The notes below the pieces were generated by a model. It was not told the origin of the DNA. It was given only the letters and a program-made list of their open reading frames with translations, and made no database searches. DNA of 64,000 nt from an uncultured Bacteroidales bacterium. Lineage in GTDB: Bacteria; Bacteroidota; Bacteroidia; Bacteroidales; P3. The DNA is taken from the NCBI GenBank assembly GCA_900316235.1, contig ONCC01000005.1:1-64000 (forward strand), read 5' to 3'. Made by a program: the position numbers and the translations under genes. Below are positions 16,318 to 26,222 of this stretch, in pieces (within the stretch, counting starts at the first letter, position 1; the number at the start of each line of letters is the position of its first letter).

Positions 16318-16917
16318 ATGAACGCAAAAGATATTATCAAGAATGGTCTTATCAAAGAGAACCCCACCTGGGTCCTCATCCTAGGCATGTGCCCCACGCT
16401 GGCTACCACCACCTCGGCCGTCAACGGCATGATGATGGGCTTGGCCACGGCTTTCGTGCTGCTGATGTCCAACATCGTGATCTCGCTCCTCAAGAGCGTC
16501 ATCCCCGACAAGGTGCGCATCCCGGCCTTCATCGTGGTCATCGCCACTTTCGTCACCATTGTCCAGATGGTCATGCAGGCCTACATGGCCGACATGTATG
16601 AGACCCTCGGCCTCTTCATTCCCCTCATCGTGGTGAATTGTATCGTCCTCGGCCGTGCCGAAGCTTTCGCCTCGAAGAACGGCGTGTGGCATTCCGCCCT
16701 CGACGGCATCTTTATGGGGCTGGGCTTCACCTGGGCTTTGACCCTTATCGGCATGGTGCGCGAACTGCTTGGCACCGGCTGCATTTTCGGACATAGCCTC
16801 ATCGGTGGTGCCGACGGTATGCTGATGATGATTCTGCCTCCGGGAGGTTTCCTTGCCCTCGGATTCTTGATGGCCTTGGTCAACCACCTGCGCCGCAAAA
16901 GTGTTAAAAAAGCATAA
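16318..16917 (+). CDS. rnfE: Rnf complex subunit RnfE
   Basis: RnfE is one of two related six-helix membrane subunits (RnfA and RnfE) that bury a [2Fe-2S] cluster between them and form the ion path. The 199-residue product is E-type, not A-type: it has LGMCPTLATTTSAVNG (about 22-37) and IPLIVVNCIVLGRAEAFASK (about 100-119). A true Shine-Dalgarno AAGGAG (16304-16309) precedes ATG 16318, unusual for this genome. The gene ends the cluster. No rnfA follows: the next 92 bp are non-coding and then comes an unrelated secreted protein. Confidence 0.95.
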   Translation: MNAKDIIKNGLIKENPTWVLILGMCPTLATTTSAVNGMMMGLATAFVLLMSNIVISLLKSVIPDKVRIPAFIVVIATFVTIVQMVMQAYMADMYETLGLFIPLIVVNCIVLGRAEAFASKNGVWHSALDGIFMGLGFTWALTLIGMVRELLGTGCIFGHSLIGGADGMLMMILPPGGFLALGFLMALVNHLRRKSVKKA

Positions 16918-17009
16918 AAATGTTAAAAGTGTGAGCCAAAAGCAGCACCGCGTACTCTTAATAGTAGAACAGGAGAAAAAGTAATTGAATCAAAAGAAAA
17001 GTTAGAATA

Positions 17010-17468
17010 ATGAAGAAACTCGTTATTATTGCCGCTTTGCTGATGGCAGTGGCAGGAGTGAAAGCACAGGACTGCGAGGCGCTGGTGTTGCCCTATTTTG
17101 GCAACGATGCGACCCGCATGGCGAGGTACAAAGCTGAGGCTCCTCACAAGTTTGAATGGCGATGTGCCGTTGCGAGGTTTGCATTCTATGAGTCTGACAC
17201 AGTTCCGAGGGGTGCCGATGTGTTCCAGATTACAGAGGTGAAGGACAAGTTCACGGGGAAACATCTTCCAGCTAATTATCAGGTTGACCTTACCGTGTTG
17301 AGTTACTATGCATACAATTTTGTTGATTTCCAACTCAGGTATCCTCACGGTGACAAAACTATTTGTTTTGCCACACTTCGTTCAGCTCATCCCTATTTGG
17401 TACTTCGTTCGATAAGGGATATGCATGGTATGGCAGATGAAATGACATTAAAAAACGGTTTAAATTGA
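17010..17468 (+). CDS. Secreted protein of unknown function
   Basis: I do not recognise this 152-residue protein. It has a clear signal peptide (MKKLVIIAALLMAVAGVKAQ, cleaved near residue 20). The remaining roughly 130 residues look like a mixed alpha/beta domain with three cysteines (CEAL, WRCAV and TICFA). No lipobox or membrane helix is seen. It ends 6 bp before the large T9SS cargo gene, so the two are probably co-transcribed and may be functionally linked. It is separated by 92 bp from rnfE and probably not part of the Rnf complex. Confidence 0.75.
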   Translation: MKKLVIIAALLMAVAGVKAQDCEALVLPYFGNDATRMARYKAEAPHKFEWRCAVARFAFYESDTVPRGADVFQITEVKDKFTGKHLPANYQVDLTVLSYYAYNFVDFQLRYPHGDKTICFATLRSAHPYLVLRSIRDMHGMADEMTLKNGLN

Positions 17469-17474
17469 TAGGCC

Positions 17475-20400
17475 ATGAAAAAGATAGTTCTTCTCTTGAT
17501 AATGGGTGTGTTGTCTTGTGTGTCAGCATATTCGCAGATGACTACCGTTATATTGGATAATGATGCCAATGGCCAAGTTGTGGCTTTTGACACTGCTAAT
17601 GCAGTGAGTGTTCTTGACAATGGAAGCGATGGACGTTATTCTTCTGGCGACTATTATGTTACAATCACATCTTCTTGCGGCTCCTTCAAGTTCTTCCTTG
17701 AATTATTGGAACTTGATATCGATTGTCACGACACATTGTACATTTATGATGGACCTAGCATAAGCAGCCCTATACGTGCGAAGATTAACAACTGCACAGG
17801 ACATTATGAGGGTCAGGATATTTATGTATCTCCAACTAATACCAGTGGTGCTCTTACAGTCCGATTTGTCTCTGTTGATGGTTCGCAGGGCGGAAGTGGA
17901 TTTACATTAAGTGGCAACTGTGGTACTCCTTGTGAAAAGGTTGAACCGATTATAGAGGAGGCATTCTACCGTACTCGCAACGGAGTTGTCTACGATACTG
18001 CCTATATTCGCAATGTGCCGGTCTATGACACTATCTGGAATATCAACAGCGATGGCGACACGTTGGGCATTACCCGTGTTGACACCGGCTATTTCATTGG
18101 TGCACATCTTTGTGTGGGCGATGGGGTAATCTTCCGCGGACATGGTGACTATTCTTTTGAGCATGGCTACTACACTCCGTCTGATGCTACTACGATGTTT
18201 GTGTGGGATATGGCCAACGATGGTGATACCCTGAAGGGTAATGGACTTACAGAGATAACTTATGCCGATTACCAGAAGACGGGATGCTATGACATGGTCC
18301 TTTCTCTTACCGATGCTTTTGGTTGCAAATCCCAAACCTATGCTTCGGTTAAGGTTCGTACTTCAGTTAATCCCATCAAGACCATCTTCACCCTTGCCGA
18401 CATCTGCAATCGCGACTCTCTAATGGTTAACATGGGTTACTCTGGCGAAAACGCCACTTTGACCCTCCGCGAGGTTGAGTCCAACGAAACAGTGTCGAAA
18501 ATAAACGAGATTAGAACCTTCCTTCCCGATGGTTGCCCTCCGGGATGGTATGAGGCCCCTGTCACTTTCACAGAGTTCCCTGCAAGCAAGAGAATCTCCC
18601 GCGCTGGTGATGTCTGTTCCATCTGTCTCAATATGGAACACTCCTATATCGGAGATGTGACGGTCTCCATTATTTGTCCTACAGGACAACAGGCTTTCCT
18701 GTGGTATGGTGTTCGTGATACTGATCCTCGTGAAGCAAATACGACAGGCGGTGCAGGTGCTGGTGGAGGTGGAACCCATCTTGGATACGCTCTTGACCAA
18801 AGTTCCCCGATTGATACGGACAATGGCTGTGACACCTTGCAAAATCCCTTTGGAATAGGTCTCGATTATTGTTTTTCCCGTAATGGCGATTACACCCTTG
18901 TTACCGGCGAGCGCGCCGATGCCGTAGTGGGACGTCCTATTCGTCCCTGCCCGAGCTGCCCATACATTACAGCCGGCGGATGCTTCACTGATAGTTATTC
19001 TAATGTAACAGTTGGTCCTGAACCATCCTATTTTCAGGTCGGTGGTGGACAAACTTTCACTGTGAGTGGCACGACCAAACACCCCAGTGACCATGCTAAC
19101 AAACTTGACTACTATATCCCTTATACTGATTTCAGCGAATTGATTGGATGCCCTCTGAATGGAACATGGAAAATTAGAGTCCATGACAAATTCTCTATCG
19201 ATAATGGATGGATATTCAATTGGTCTATGGACATCTGCGGAGTTACTCAAGATGACGACTGCAAGTATACTGTCGGTATTGACTCCCTGGTCTGGCGGCC
19301 CGACCCGTCACCCCAGTACCATGACTATGACCTTGGCCACTACCGCGGTCTTCAGGTTGAGGCTGCTACCCCCACGGTCTCTTATATCTCTTCGCCCGAC
19401 ACCGCCGGACTATTCCCCATCAATGTTTTTGTATATGACGAGTTCGGCTGCATCTGGGATACCACTACCCGCATCACCACCTACTGGACGCCCAAGCCCA
19501 GCCTGGGTGCCGACACCTCCCTCTGTGGTGTCGACCGTGCCACTCTCGACGCTACCGACCGTCATACTGCCACCGAGAACTATACCTATCTCTGGTCGCC
19601 ATATGGCCAGAATACCCCCACCATCATCACTGCCGACGATGCTCATGGTAGCATCCCCTATGTCGTCAGTGTTATGAACCATCGCAATGAGACAGTATGT
19701 ACCAGTCGCGATACCATCAATGTCGCAGTGCGCAAACAGCCCCTGCCCAACTTTATCCCCGACCCCTTCACCTTCGAGGGCTGCGACCCTCTGACCATCC
19801 ATTTCGATAATCAGAGTGTCGATGCCATAAAACATCTGTGGGTCTTCGGCGACGGTATTACCTCTGAGCTGGCCAGCCCCACACACACCTATTCCGAGGG
19901 TGTCTACACGCTGAAATATTATGCCACTTCCGACGAAGGCTGTGTCGACTCCATCATCTCCGACGGCGGCATTGCTGTCTACCGCAAGCCGCAGGCCTCC
20001 TTTACCTGGGATCCCGTCTATCCGTCTGTGGCATCCCCCGTGGTCCACTTCCACAACACCACGTCCCACAACCCCAGCATCCGCTACTTCTGGGAACTCC
20101 AGTACTCCAGCGACAACCCCCTCTCTTTCGAGACCCTCACCACCAACGATGCCATCTTCGACTTCTCACGCTACAATAACGGTACTGTCTCGGGCAACTA
20201 TAATGTTCGTCTGGTGGCGCGTACCGACAACCTCGCCCCCTCGGGCAATGTGGTCCACTGCTTCGACACCGCAGCCAACAACATTCTTCTCATCAATGAC
20301 TTCCTACAGTTCCCCAATGTGGTGACCCCCAACGGTGACGGCATCAATGACCGCTTCGTCATCCAGAACCTCGTAGATGGTCTTGGCTACCCCATCAACA

Positions 20401-20576
20401 GCCTTGATATCTACAACAAGTGGGGTGCCCGCGTCTTCCACAGGGAGAATATCTCCAGCGACGATGACTTCTGGGATCCTTCCGACATGCCCGACGGCAC
20501 CTATTTCTATCGCTTCTCGGCACGTGGATACAACGGCAATATCGAGCACAACGGGGCTATCGAAGTAATCCATTAA
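17475..20576 (+). CDS. Large T9SS-secreted protein with CUB, P-domain-like, PKD and CHU_C domains
   Basis: The 1033-residue protein begins with a signal peptide (about 1-21). In order I see: a CUB-like domain (about 40-155, with DTLYIYDGPSISSP near 88); a spacer with PKD-like character; a proprotein-convertase-P-like beta domain (about 380-590, ICLNMEHSYIGDVTVSIICP to NGTWKIRVHDKF and SMDICG); a PKD domain (about 770-840, HLWVFGDG); and a C-terminal CHU_C/type B sorting domain from about 947 (NVVTPNGDGINDRF, then LDIYNKWGARVF and PDGTYFYRF). Such C-termini route proteins through the type IX system to the cell surface. It probably binds protein or glycan; no catalytic domain is visible. A terminator follows. 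Confidence 0.88.
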   Translation: MKKIVLLLIMGVLSCVSAYSQMTTVILDNDANGQVVAFDTANAVSVLDNGSDGRYSSGDYYVTITSSCGSFKFFLELLELDIDCHDTLYIYDGPSISSPIRAKINNCTGHYEGQDIYVSPTNTSGALTVRFVSVDGSQGGSGFTLSGNCGTPCEKVEPIIEEAFYRTRNGVVYDTAYIRNVPVYDTIWNINSDGDTLGITRVDTGYFIGAHLCVGDGVIFRGHGDYSFEHGYYTPSDATTMFVWDMANDGDTLKGNGLTEITYADYQKTGCYDMVLSLTDAFGCKSQTYASVKVRTSVNPIKTIFTLADICNRDSLMVNMGYSGENATLTLREVESNETVSKINEIRTFLPDGCPPGWYEAPVTFTEFPASKRISRAGDVCSICLNMEHSYIGDVTVSIICPTGQQAFLWYGVRDTDPREANTTGGAGAGGGGTHLGYALDQSSPIDTDNGCDTLQNPFGIGLDYCFSRNGDYTLVTGERADAVVGRPIRPCPSCPYITAGGCFTDSYSNVTVGPEPSYFQVGGGQTFTVSGTTKHPSDHANKLDYYIPYTDFSELIGCPLNGTWKIRVHDKFSIDNGWIFNWSMDICGVTQDDDCKYTVGIDSLVWRPDPSPQYHDYDLGHYRGLQVEAATPTVSYISSPDTAGLFPINVFVYDEFGCIWDTTTRITTYWTPKPSLGADTSLCGVDRATLDATDRHTATENYTYLWSPYGQNTPTIITADDAHGSIPYVVSVMNHRNETVCTSRDTINVAVRKQPLPNFIPDPFTFEGCDPLTIHFDNQSVDAIKHLWVFGDGITSELASPTHTYSEGVYTLKYYATSDEGCVDSIISDGGIAVYRKPQASFTWDPVYPSVASPVVHFHNTTSHNPSIRYFWELQYSSDNPLSFETLTTNDAIFDFSRYNNGTVSGNYNVRLVARTDNLAPSGNVVHCFDTAANNILLINDFLQFPNVVTPNGDGINDRFVIQNLVDGLGYPINSLDIYNKWGARVFHRENISSDDDFWDPSDMPDGTYFYRFSARGYNGNIEHNGAIEVIH

Positions 20577-20598
20577 ACTCACACAATAACCTCTCTTC

Positions 20599-20630
20599 AA
20601 GCACCATTCTCACGGATGGTGCTTTTTTTG
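20599..20630 (+). terminator. Rho-independent terminator
   Basis: AAGCACCAT (20599-20607) pairs with ATGGTGCTT (20616-20624) around an 8-nt loop, followed by a seven-T run. It ends the transcript of the T9SS cargo gene. Confidence 0.9.
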
Positions 20631-20653
20631 TTTCCTATGTCGAAAAAAAATCG

Positions 20654-20661
20654 TATTTTTG
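20654..20661 (+). promoter_or_regulatory. -7 promoter box of dnaG
   Basis: TATTTTTG matches TAnnTTTG and ends only 13 bp before the dnaG ATG. If transcription starts 5-8 nt after the box, the 5' leader would be under 10 nt. A weak -33 candidate TTTC lies at 20631-20634. Confidence 0.65.
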
Positions 20662-20674
20662 CAGCCCAATTGTC

Positions 20675-22657
20675 ATGATAGACCAGGAAACCATACAACG
20701 CATAATGGACGCCGCCCGTATCGAGGAGGTGATAGGCGACTTTGTCTCACTCAAGAAGCGTGGAGCCAACCATATAGGTTGCTGCCCCTTCCACAACGAG
20801 AAGACACCGTCGTTCTATGTTTCTCCGTCGAAAGGTATCTTCAAGTGTTTTGGCTGCGGCGAAGCCGGCGATGTGGTGAAGTTCCTCATGAAGCATGAGC
20901 ACTACACCTACCCCGAAGCACTGCGTTGGCTGGCGCAGAAATACAACATCGAGATTCAGGAGGAGGAGCAAACTGAGGAACAGAAGGAACGCCAGAACGA
21001 GCGCGACGCCCTCTTCCATGTCTCCGAGTTTGCACAAAAGTATTTCGCCGACTTGCTCTACAACGACGAGATGGGACGTGCCGTCGGTCTCAGTTATTTC
21101 CACAGCCGCGGCCTCAGCGACGAGGTGATAAAAAACTTTGGCTTGGGCTATTGTCTCGACGAGTGGAGCAACTTCACTGACCATGCCCGCAAGAACGGTT
21201 ATAGCGACATCGTCCTCGAGAAAACGGGCCTCACCATTTTCAAGGAAGAGACCAAGAAAGCCTACGACCGTTTCCGTGGCCGCGTGATGTTCCCCATCTA
21301 TAGTATCTCGGGCCGTGTCCTGGGCTTTAGTGGCCGCGTCCTTAGCAGTGAGAAACAGGCTGCCAAGTATGTCAATTCCCCCGATTCCGATATCTACAAC
21401 AAGAGTCGCATCCTCTACGGCCTCTATCAGGCACGCACGGCCATCTCCAAGGCTAACAAGTGCTATCTCGTCGAGGGTAATATCGACGTCATCTCCATGC
21501 ACCAGTCGGGTGTGGAAAACACCGTAGCCTCTTGCGGCACCTCTCTCACCACCGAGCAGATACGCCTCATTAAACGCTACACCCCCAATGTTACCGTCCT
21601 TTACGATGGTGATTCTGCCGGTATCAAGGCCGCACTCCGTGCCGTCAACCTGCTCTTTTCTGAGGGAATGCACGTGCGCTGTGTCCTTTTCCCCGATGGG
21701 GAAGATCCCGACAGTTATGCCCAAAAATATGGCTCCAGTGCCTTGCAGGACTATCTGGCTTCCCATGAGGACAACTTCGTTATTTTCAAGACGCGTGTTC
21801 TCCTCGATGGTGTCAAGAACGACCCCATCCGCAAGGCCGAACTCGTCAAGGAGACGGTGGATACCATAGCTCTGGTGCCCGACCTCATTGAGCGCACAGA
21901 GTATATCGCCCAGTGCGCCCACCTGCTCGATATCCCCGAGGAGGCTCTCGCCTCCGAGCTTGCCAAGGCAGTCAACCGCAATCGCCTGAAAGGCTACGAG
22001 GAAGAGAAAAAGAACCAGGATACTCAGAGTCCTCAGGATACTCAGAGTAATCAGAATATTCAGAATACTCAGAGTCCTCAGAATAATCAGATCTCCCTCC
22101 CCGTCGACCCCTCGGAGCGCCACCTCGTCCAGCTCCTCCTCAACCACGGCGACCAGACCCTCTATCAAACTTATATTGCCGACGACGGCACGCAGCAGGA
22201 GTGTACCTATACTGTGGCCCAAGCCATTGTCTCCGACCTCCAGAATGACGAACTCTCCTTCTCCGACCCCCTCTGCCAGCGCATCTTCGACTATTTCGCC
22301 AGTGCCCTCTCGCGTGGCGAGACCCCTGATGCCTCCTACTTTATCACCGTCGACGACGAAGCTCTCCGCTCTTTCGCCATCTCGCTGATGCTCGATACCT
22401 TCCGCATCAGCGATACCTGGCGCCAGAAGCAGGTCTTCGTTCCCTCCCTCGAGGATAACATCCAAGTCGACCTCTCTGAGTCCATCTTGGCATTCAAGCT
22501 CAAATGTGTCAACGACCGTATCGCTGACAACGCCCGCCGTTTTCGTGAGCTCAAATCCAGAGACGAGGAGGGTATGCTGCTCCTTCTGGCAGAAAAGAAA
22601 AGTCTCATCGACCTCCGCCTCAAAATCGGCCAGGCCCTTCATAGAGTAATAAATTGA
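20675..22657 (+). CDS. dnaG: DNA primase
   Basis: DnaG synthesises RNA primers at the replication fork. The 660-residue protein has the CHC2 zinc ribbon (Cys37, His40, Cys58, Cys61), the primase core and the TOPRIM motifs YLVEGNIDVISM (about 264-275) and DGDSAG (about 312-317). It also has a C-terminal helicase-interaction region (about 480-660). Between core and C-domain, codons at 22016-22090 form a 25-residue linker with Gln at every third position. The start is ATG 20675, right after the promoter. The next gene begins 2 bp after its stop. Confidence 0.97.
   Translation: MIDQETIQRIMDAARIEEVIGDFVSLKKRGANHIGCCPFHNEKTPSFYVSPSKGIFKCFGCGEAGDVVKFLMKHEHYTYPEALRWLAQKYNIEIQEEEQTEEQKERQNERDALFHVSEFAQKYFADLLYNDEMGRAVGLSYFHSRGLSDEVIKNFGLGYCLDEWSNFTDHARKNGYSDIVLEKTGLTIFKEETKKAYDRFRGRVMFPIYSISGRVLGFSGRVLSSEKQAAKYVNSPDSDIYNKSRILYGLYQARTAISKANKCYLVEGNIDVISMHQSGVENTVASCGTSLTTEQIRLIKRYTPNVTVLYDGDSAGIKAALRAVNLLFSEGMHVRCVLFPDGEDPDSYAQKYGSSALQDYLASHEDNFVIFKTRVLLDGVKNDPIRKAELVKETVDTIALVPDLIERTEYIAQCAHLLDIPEEALASELAKAVNRNRLKGYEEEKKNQDTQSPQDTQSNQNIQNTQSPQNNQISLPVDPSERHLVQLLLNHGDQTLYQTYIADDGTQQECTYTVAQAIVSDLQNDELSFSDPLCQRIFDYFASALSRGETPDASYFITVDDEALRSFAISLMLDTFRISDTWRQKQVFVPSLEDNIQVDLSESILAFKLKCVNDRIADNARRFRELKSRDEEGMLLLLAEKKSLIDLRLKIGQALHRVIN
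22016..22090 (+). repeat. 9-bp periodic repeat coding a Gln-every-third-residue linker in DnaG
   Basis: Twenty-five codons with CAG in every third position and Asp, Asn, Thr, Ser, Pro or Ile between them (pattern Q-x-x). The larger word CAGAGTCCTCAG recurs at both ends. It lies at the junction of the primase core and the helicase-binding domain and keeps the frame. Confidence 0.8.
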
Positions 22658-22659
22658 TA

Positions 22660-23859
<1,200 letters not shown>

Positions 23860-23882
23860 CTTATCAAACTATCAGCTTCTTC

Positions 23883-25124
23883 ATGAAGACCAACGACATA
23901 CGCATCACTCTCCCTGCCTCCAAGAGCATGAGCAACCGCTGGCTGATGATTAATCATCTCATCGGCGGCCACTTCCGCATCAATAAACTTTCCACTTCGG
24001 GCGACACACGCCTGCTGCGTCAGTTACTGTCGCAGATTGAAGAAGGTGGTGGGTCGGGAGTCTACTATTGCAACAATGCCGGCTCTGTGGCCCGATTCCT
24101 CATGCCGCTGCTGGCCATCACTCCCGGCCATCATACCCTCACCGGCGACGAGCGTCTCTGCCAGCGTCCCATGGCGCCGCTCATCGAGGCCCTGCGACAG
24201 ATGGGTCTCCGAGTCGACTGCACCGGCAAGGAGGGATTCCTTCCTGTCAATATCCAGGGTGGTGTCCCCATACGACGCACCGTCAGCGTCGACCCCCTGC
24301 TCAGTAGCCAGTTTGTCAGCGCCTTGTTGCTCATAGCTCCCCGTATGCCCGAGGGTATCTCCCTCACCATGACCCAGCGCCCCACCTCACGCCCCTATAT
24401 CGAGATGACTTGCGATGCCCTGCGCCAGGCTGGCATCGAAGTCCGTCGCTCGTCAAACGGTCGCACCTACTATGTGCAACCCCTTGAGCGTAAGCCCAAA
24501 GCTGCCGTCATCTCCATCGAGCGCGACTGGTCGTCGGCTTCCTATTTTTACACCATGGCCCTGCTAAGGCCCGACTTGCGTATCCGCCTCCTGGGTCTCC
24601 AACTCGACTCCTGCCAGGGCGACAGTGCCACCGATGCTTTCTTCCGCCTCCTCGGGCTTCAATCTACCGAGGTACGCTCCCCTTACCGCTCGGCGGCACG
24701 CTCCATCACCATTCAAGGTCCTGAGACAAAGGTTATCAATCCCAGAATCCAGTTCAATTGCCTCGACTGTCCCGATCTGGTGCCCACCTTTGCTGTGGCC
24801 GCCGCCGCTGCACAGGTACGTGTAACCCTCAAGGGTGTCAGCAACATAGCCCTCAAGGAGAGCGACCGCATGCAGGCCATCAGCGCTGAGCTCCAGCGCA
24901 TGGGAGGCAAGGTCGTCTGTTCGGCCGACGAGATGGTTGTCGTTCCCTCCGAATTACATCCCACAGAGCCGGTACGCACTTACAACGACCACCGCATTGC
25001 CATGGCTTTTGCACCCCTTAGGCTTCTTTTCCCCGACTTACAGATTGAGAATCCCGAAGTGGTTGACAAGTCGTTCCCCGAATTCTGGAACGAATTCGAC
25101 TTGGTTTTACAAAACAAACTGTGA
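23883..25124 (+). CDS. aroA: 3-phosphoshikimate 1-carboxyvinyltransferase (EPSP synthase)
   Basis: AroA joins shikimate-3-phosphate and phosphoenolpyruvate in the chorismate pathway. The 413-residue protein starts with ITLPASKSMSNRWLMI, the substrate-binding N-terminal signature. It keeps GSVARFLMPLL (about 62), GDERLCQRPM (about 88) and the C-terminal KESDRM and DHRIAM blocks (about 325 and 367). It is somewhat shorter than the E. coli enzyme but normal for Bacteroidales. The stop codon overlaps the GTG start of miaA (GTGA). No other aro genes are adjacent. Confidence 0.95.
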   Translation: MKTNDIRITLPASKSMSNRWLMINHLIGGHFRINKLSTSGDTRLLRQLLSQIEEGGGSGVYYCNNAGSVARFLMPLLAITPGHHTLTGDERLCQRPMAPLIEALRQMGLRVDCTGKEGFLPVNIQGGVPIRRTVSVDPLLSSQFVSALLLIAPRMPEGISLTMTQRPTSRPYIEMTCDALRQAGIEVRRSSNGRTYYVQPLERKPKAAVISIERDWSSASYFYTMALLRPDLRIRLLGLQLDSCQGDSATDAFFRLLGLQSTEVRSPYRSAARSITIQGPETKVINPRIQFNCLDCPDLVPTFAVAAAAAQVRVTLKGVSNIALKESDRMQAISAELQRMGGKVVCSADEMVVVPSELHPTEPVRTYNDHRIAMAFAPLRLLFPDLQIENPEVVDKSFPEFWNEFDLVLQNKL

Positions 25125-25942
25125 AACTCCTCATTATCACTGGTCCAACGGCTTCGGGCAAGACCGCCGAGGCTATCAGGCTGGCGCAAGAACTTGGGAC
25201 AGAGATTGTTTCCTGCGATTCACGCCAGTTCTACCGCGAGATGCGCATCGGCGTTGCCCGCCCCTCCGATGAGGAATTGGCTGCCGCACGCCACCATTTC
25301 ATCGCCTGTCGCTCGGTGACAAATCCTTATAATATCTTTGATTATGAGCATGATGCATTGACACTGCTCGACGACCTCTTCCGCCAACACGAGACTGTGG
25401 TGGTAGTTGGGGGCAGTGGCCTCTATGTCGATGCCCTGCGTCTGGGTGTCACCTCCATGCCCGACCCTACGCCCGAGCTTCGGGCACGTCTGCAACAGAT
25501 GCCTCTCGAAGAGAAACGTGCTCAGCTTCAGCTGCTTGACCCCGAATATTATGCACAAGTCGACCTTCGTAATCCCGTGCGTCTCCAGCGCGCACTCGAA
25601 GTGTGCTATATGACAGGCCGCCCTTATAGTCAGGTGGTTGCCGACAGACAACCCGTCAAACGTCCCTTTGATATTGAGGTCCGCGTTACGCAGATTCCGG
25701 CCGCCGACCTACGAACCAGAATCGACCGCCGGGTTGACCAGATGGTGACTGACGGTCTTCTAGAGGAGGTTCAATCGCTACTTCCTTATCGGAATCTTTC
25801 CACCCTCCGCACCGTCGGCTACCGCGAACTCTTCCCCGTCCTCGACGGCACAAAAAATCTCGCCGACGCTGTGGCAGAAATCAAGCTGAATACCTGGCAC
25901 TATGCACGTAAGCAAATGACTTGGTGCCGCCGATACATTTAA
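25121..25942 (+). CDS. miaA: tRNA dimethylallyltransferase
   Basis: MiaA transfers a dimethylallyl group to A37 of tRNAs that read UNN codons. The 273-residue protein has the P-loop GPTASGKT (8-15), the substrate block EIVSCDSRQFYREMRIGVARP (the usual DSRQ) and VVVGGSGLYVDAL. It ends KQMTWCRRYI. It is about 25-40 residues shorter than common homologues, losing the C-terminal tail past the catalytic core. The start is GTG 25121 overlapping the aroA stop, so translation is coupled. Confidence 0.95.
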   Translation: MKLLIITGPTASGKTAEAIRLAQELGTEIVSCDSRQFYREMRIGVARPSDEELAAARHHFIACRSVTNPYNIFDYEHDALTLLDDLFRQHETVVVVGGSGLYVDALRLGVTSMPDPTPELRARLQQMPLEEKRAQLQLLDPEYYAQVDLRNPVRLQRALEVCYMTGRPYSQVVADRQPVKRPFDIEVRVTQIPAADLRTRIDRRVDQMVTDGLLEEVQSLLPYRNLSTLRTVGYRELFPVLDGTKNLADAVAEIKLNTWHYARKQMTWCRRYI

Positions 25943-25971
25943 CCCCTACCAAAGTGTTATCATGGACCTAT

Positions 25972-26023
25972 CAACTCCTACCATGGTAGGAGTTGGTACG
26001 GAGTTGGTACGGTGTTGATACGG
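25972..26023. repeat. Fold-back element copy 2 (CAACTCCTACC core)
   Basis: A perfect 24-bp palindrome at 25972-25995 (half-site CAACTCCTACCA) is followed by tandem words GGTACGGAGTT and GGTACGGTGTTGATACGG. The core is identical to copy 4 at 51410-51433. The left tandem arm is missing here. It lies between miaA and the tetR promoter. Confidence 0.85.
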
Positions 26024-26110
26024 ATTTGATAAAGTGATAATACTTCGGTGGGGTTAGTTAATACTTTGGTTTTTAGTGTTTTTGTTCTTTCTCTTGATGT
26101 TCTTGATAGA

Positions 26111-26197
26111 CATTTTTGTTGAACAAAAATGTTAAACAATTTTGTCGAATTAAAAAAAGTATGTATTTTTGCAGCAGAAATTATTCGACAAAATTGT
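26111..26197 (+). promoter_or_regulatory. tetR promoter with three candidate operators
   Basis: The -7 box TATTTTTG is at 26164-26171, with TTTG at 26142-26145. Around it lie perfect inverted repeats. ACATTTTTGT and ACAAAAATGT face each other with a 3-bp gap at 26111-26133. A 15-bp arm at 26137-26151 (ACAATTTTGTCGAAT) is exactly complementary to 26183-26197. The last two flank the -7 box and each carries the smaller dyad ACAA-N2-TTGT. This is the expected layout for an autoregulated TetR-family promoter. Confidence 0.65.
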
Positions 26198-26222
26198 CTA
26201 AAAACTTATATAAGTTGTTGGT

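Noticed and set aside
16318..16917. RnfA instead of RnfE
   Set aside because: The NCIVLGRAEAFASK segment is the RnfE form, whereas RnfA has a NCAVLGxA-type segment, and the N-terminus matches RnfE.
20747..22642. Very long minus-strand ORF (631 aa) opposite dnaG
   Set aside because: dnaG on the other strand has every primase motif. The antisense frame is repetitive in Glu, Gly, Leu and Val and has no start or promoter context of its own.
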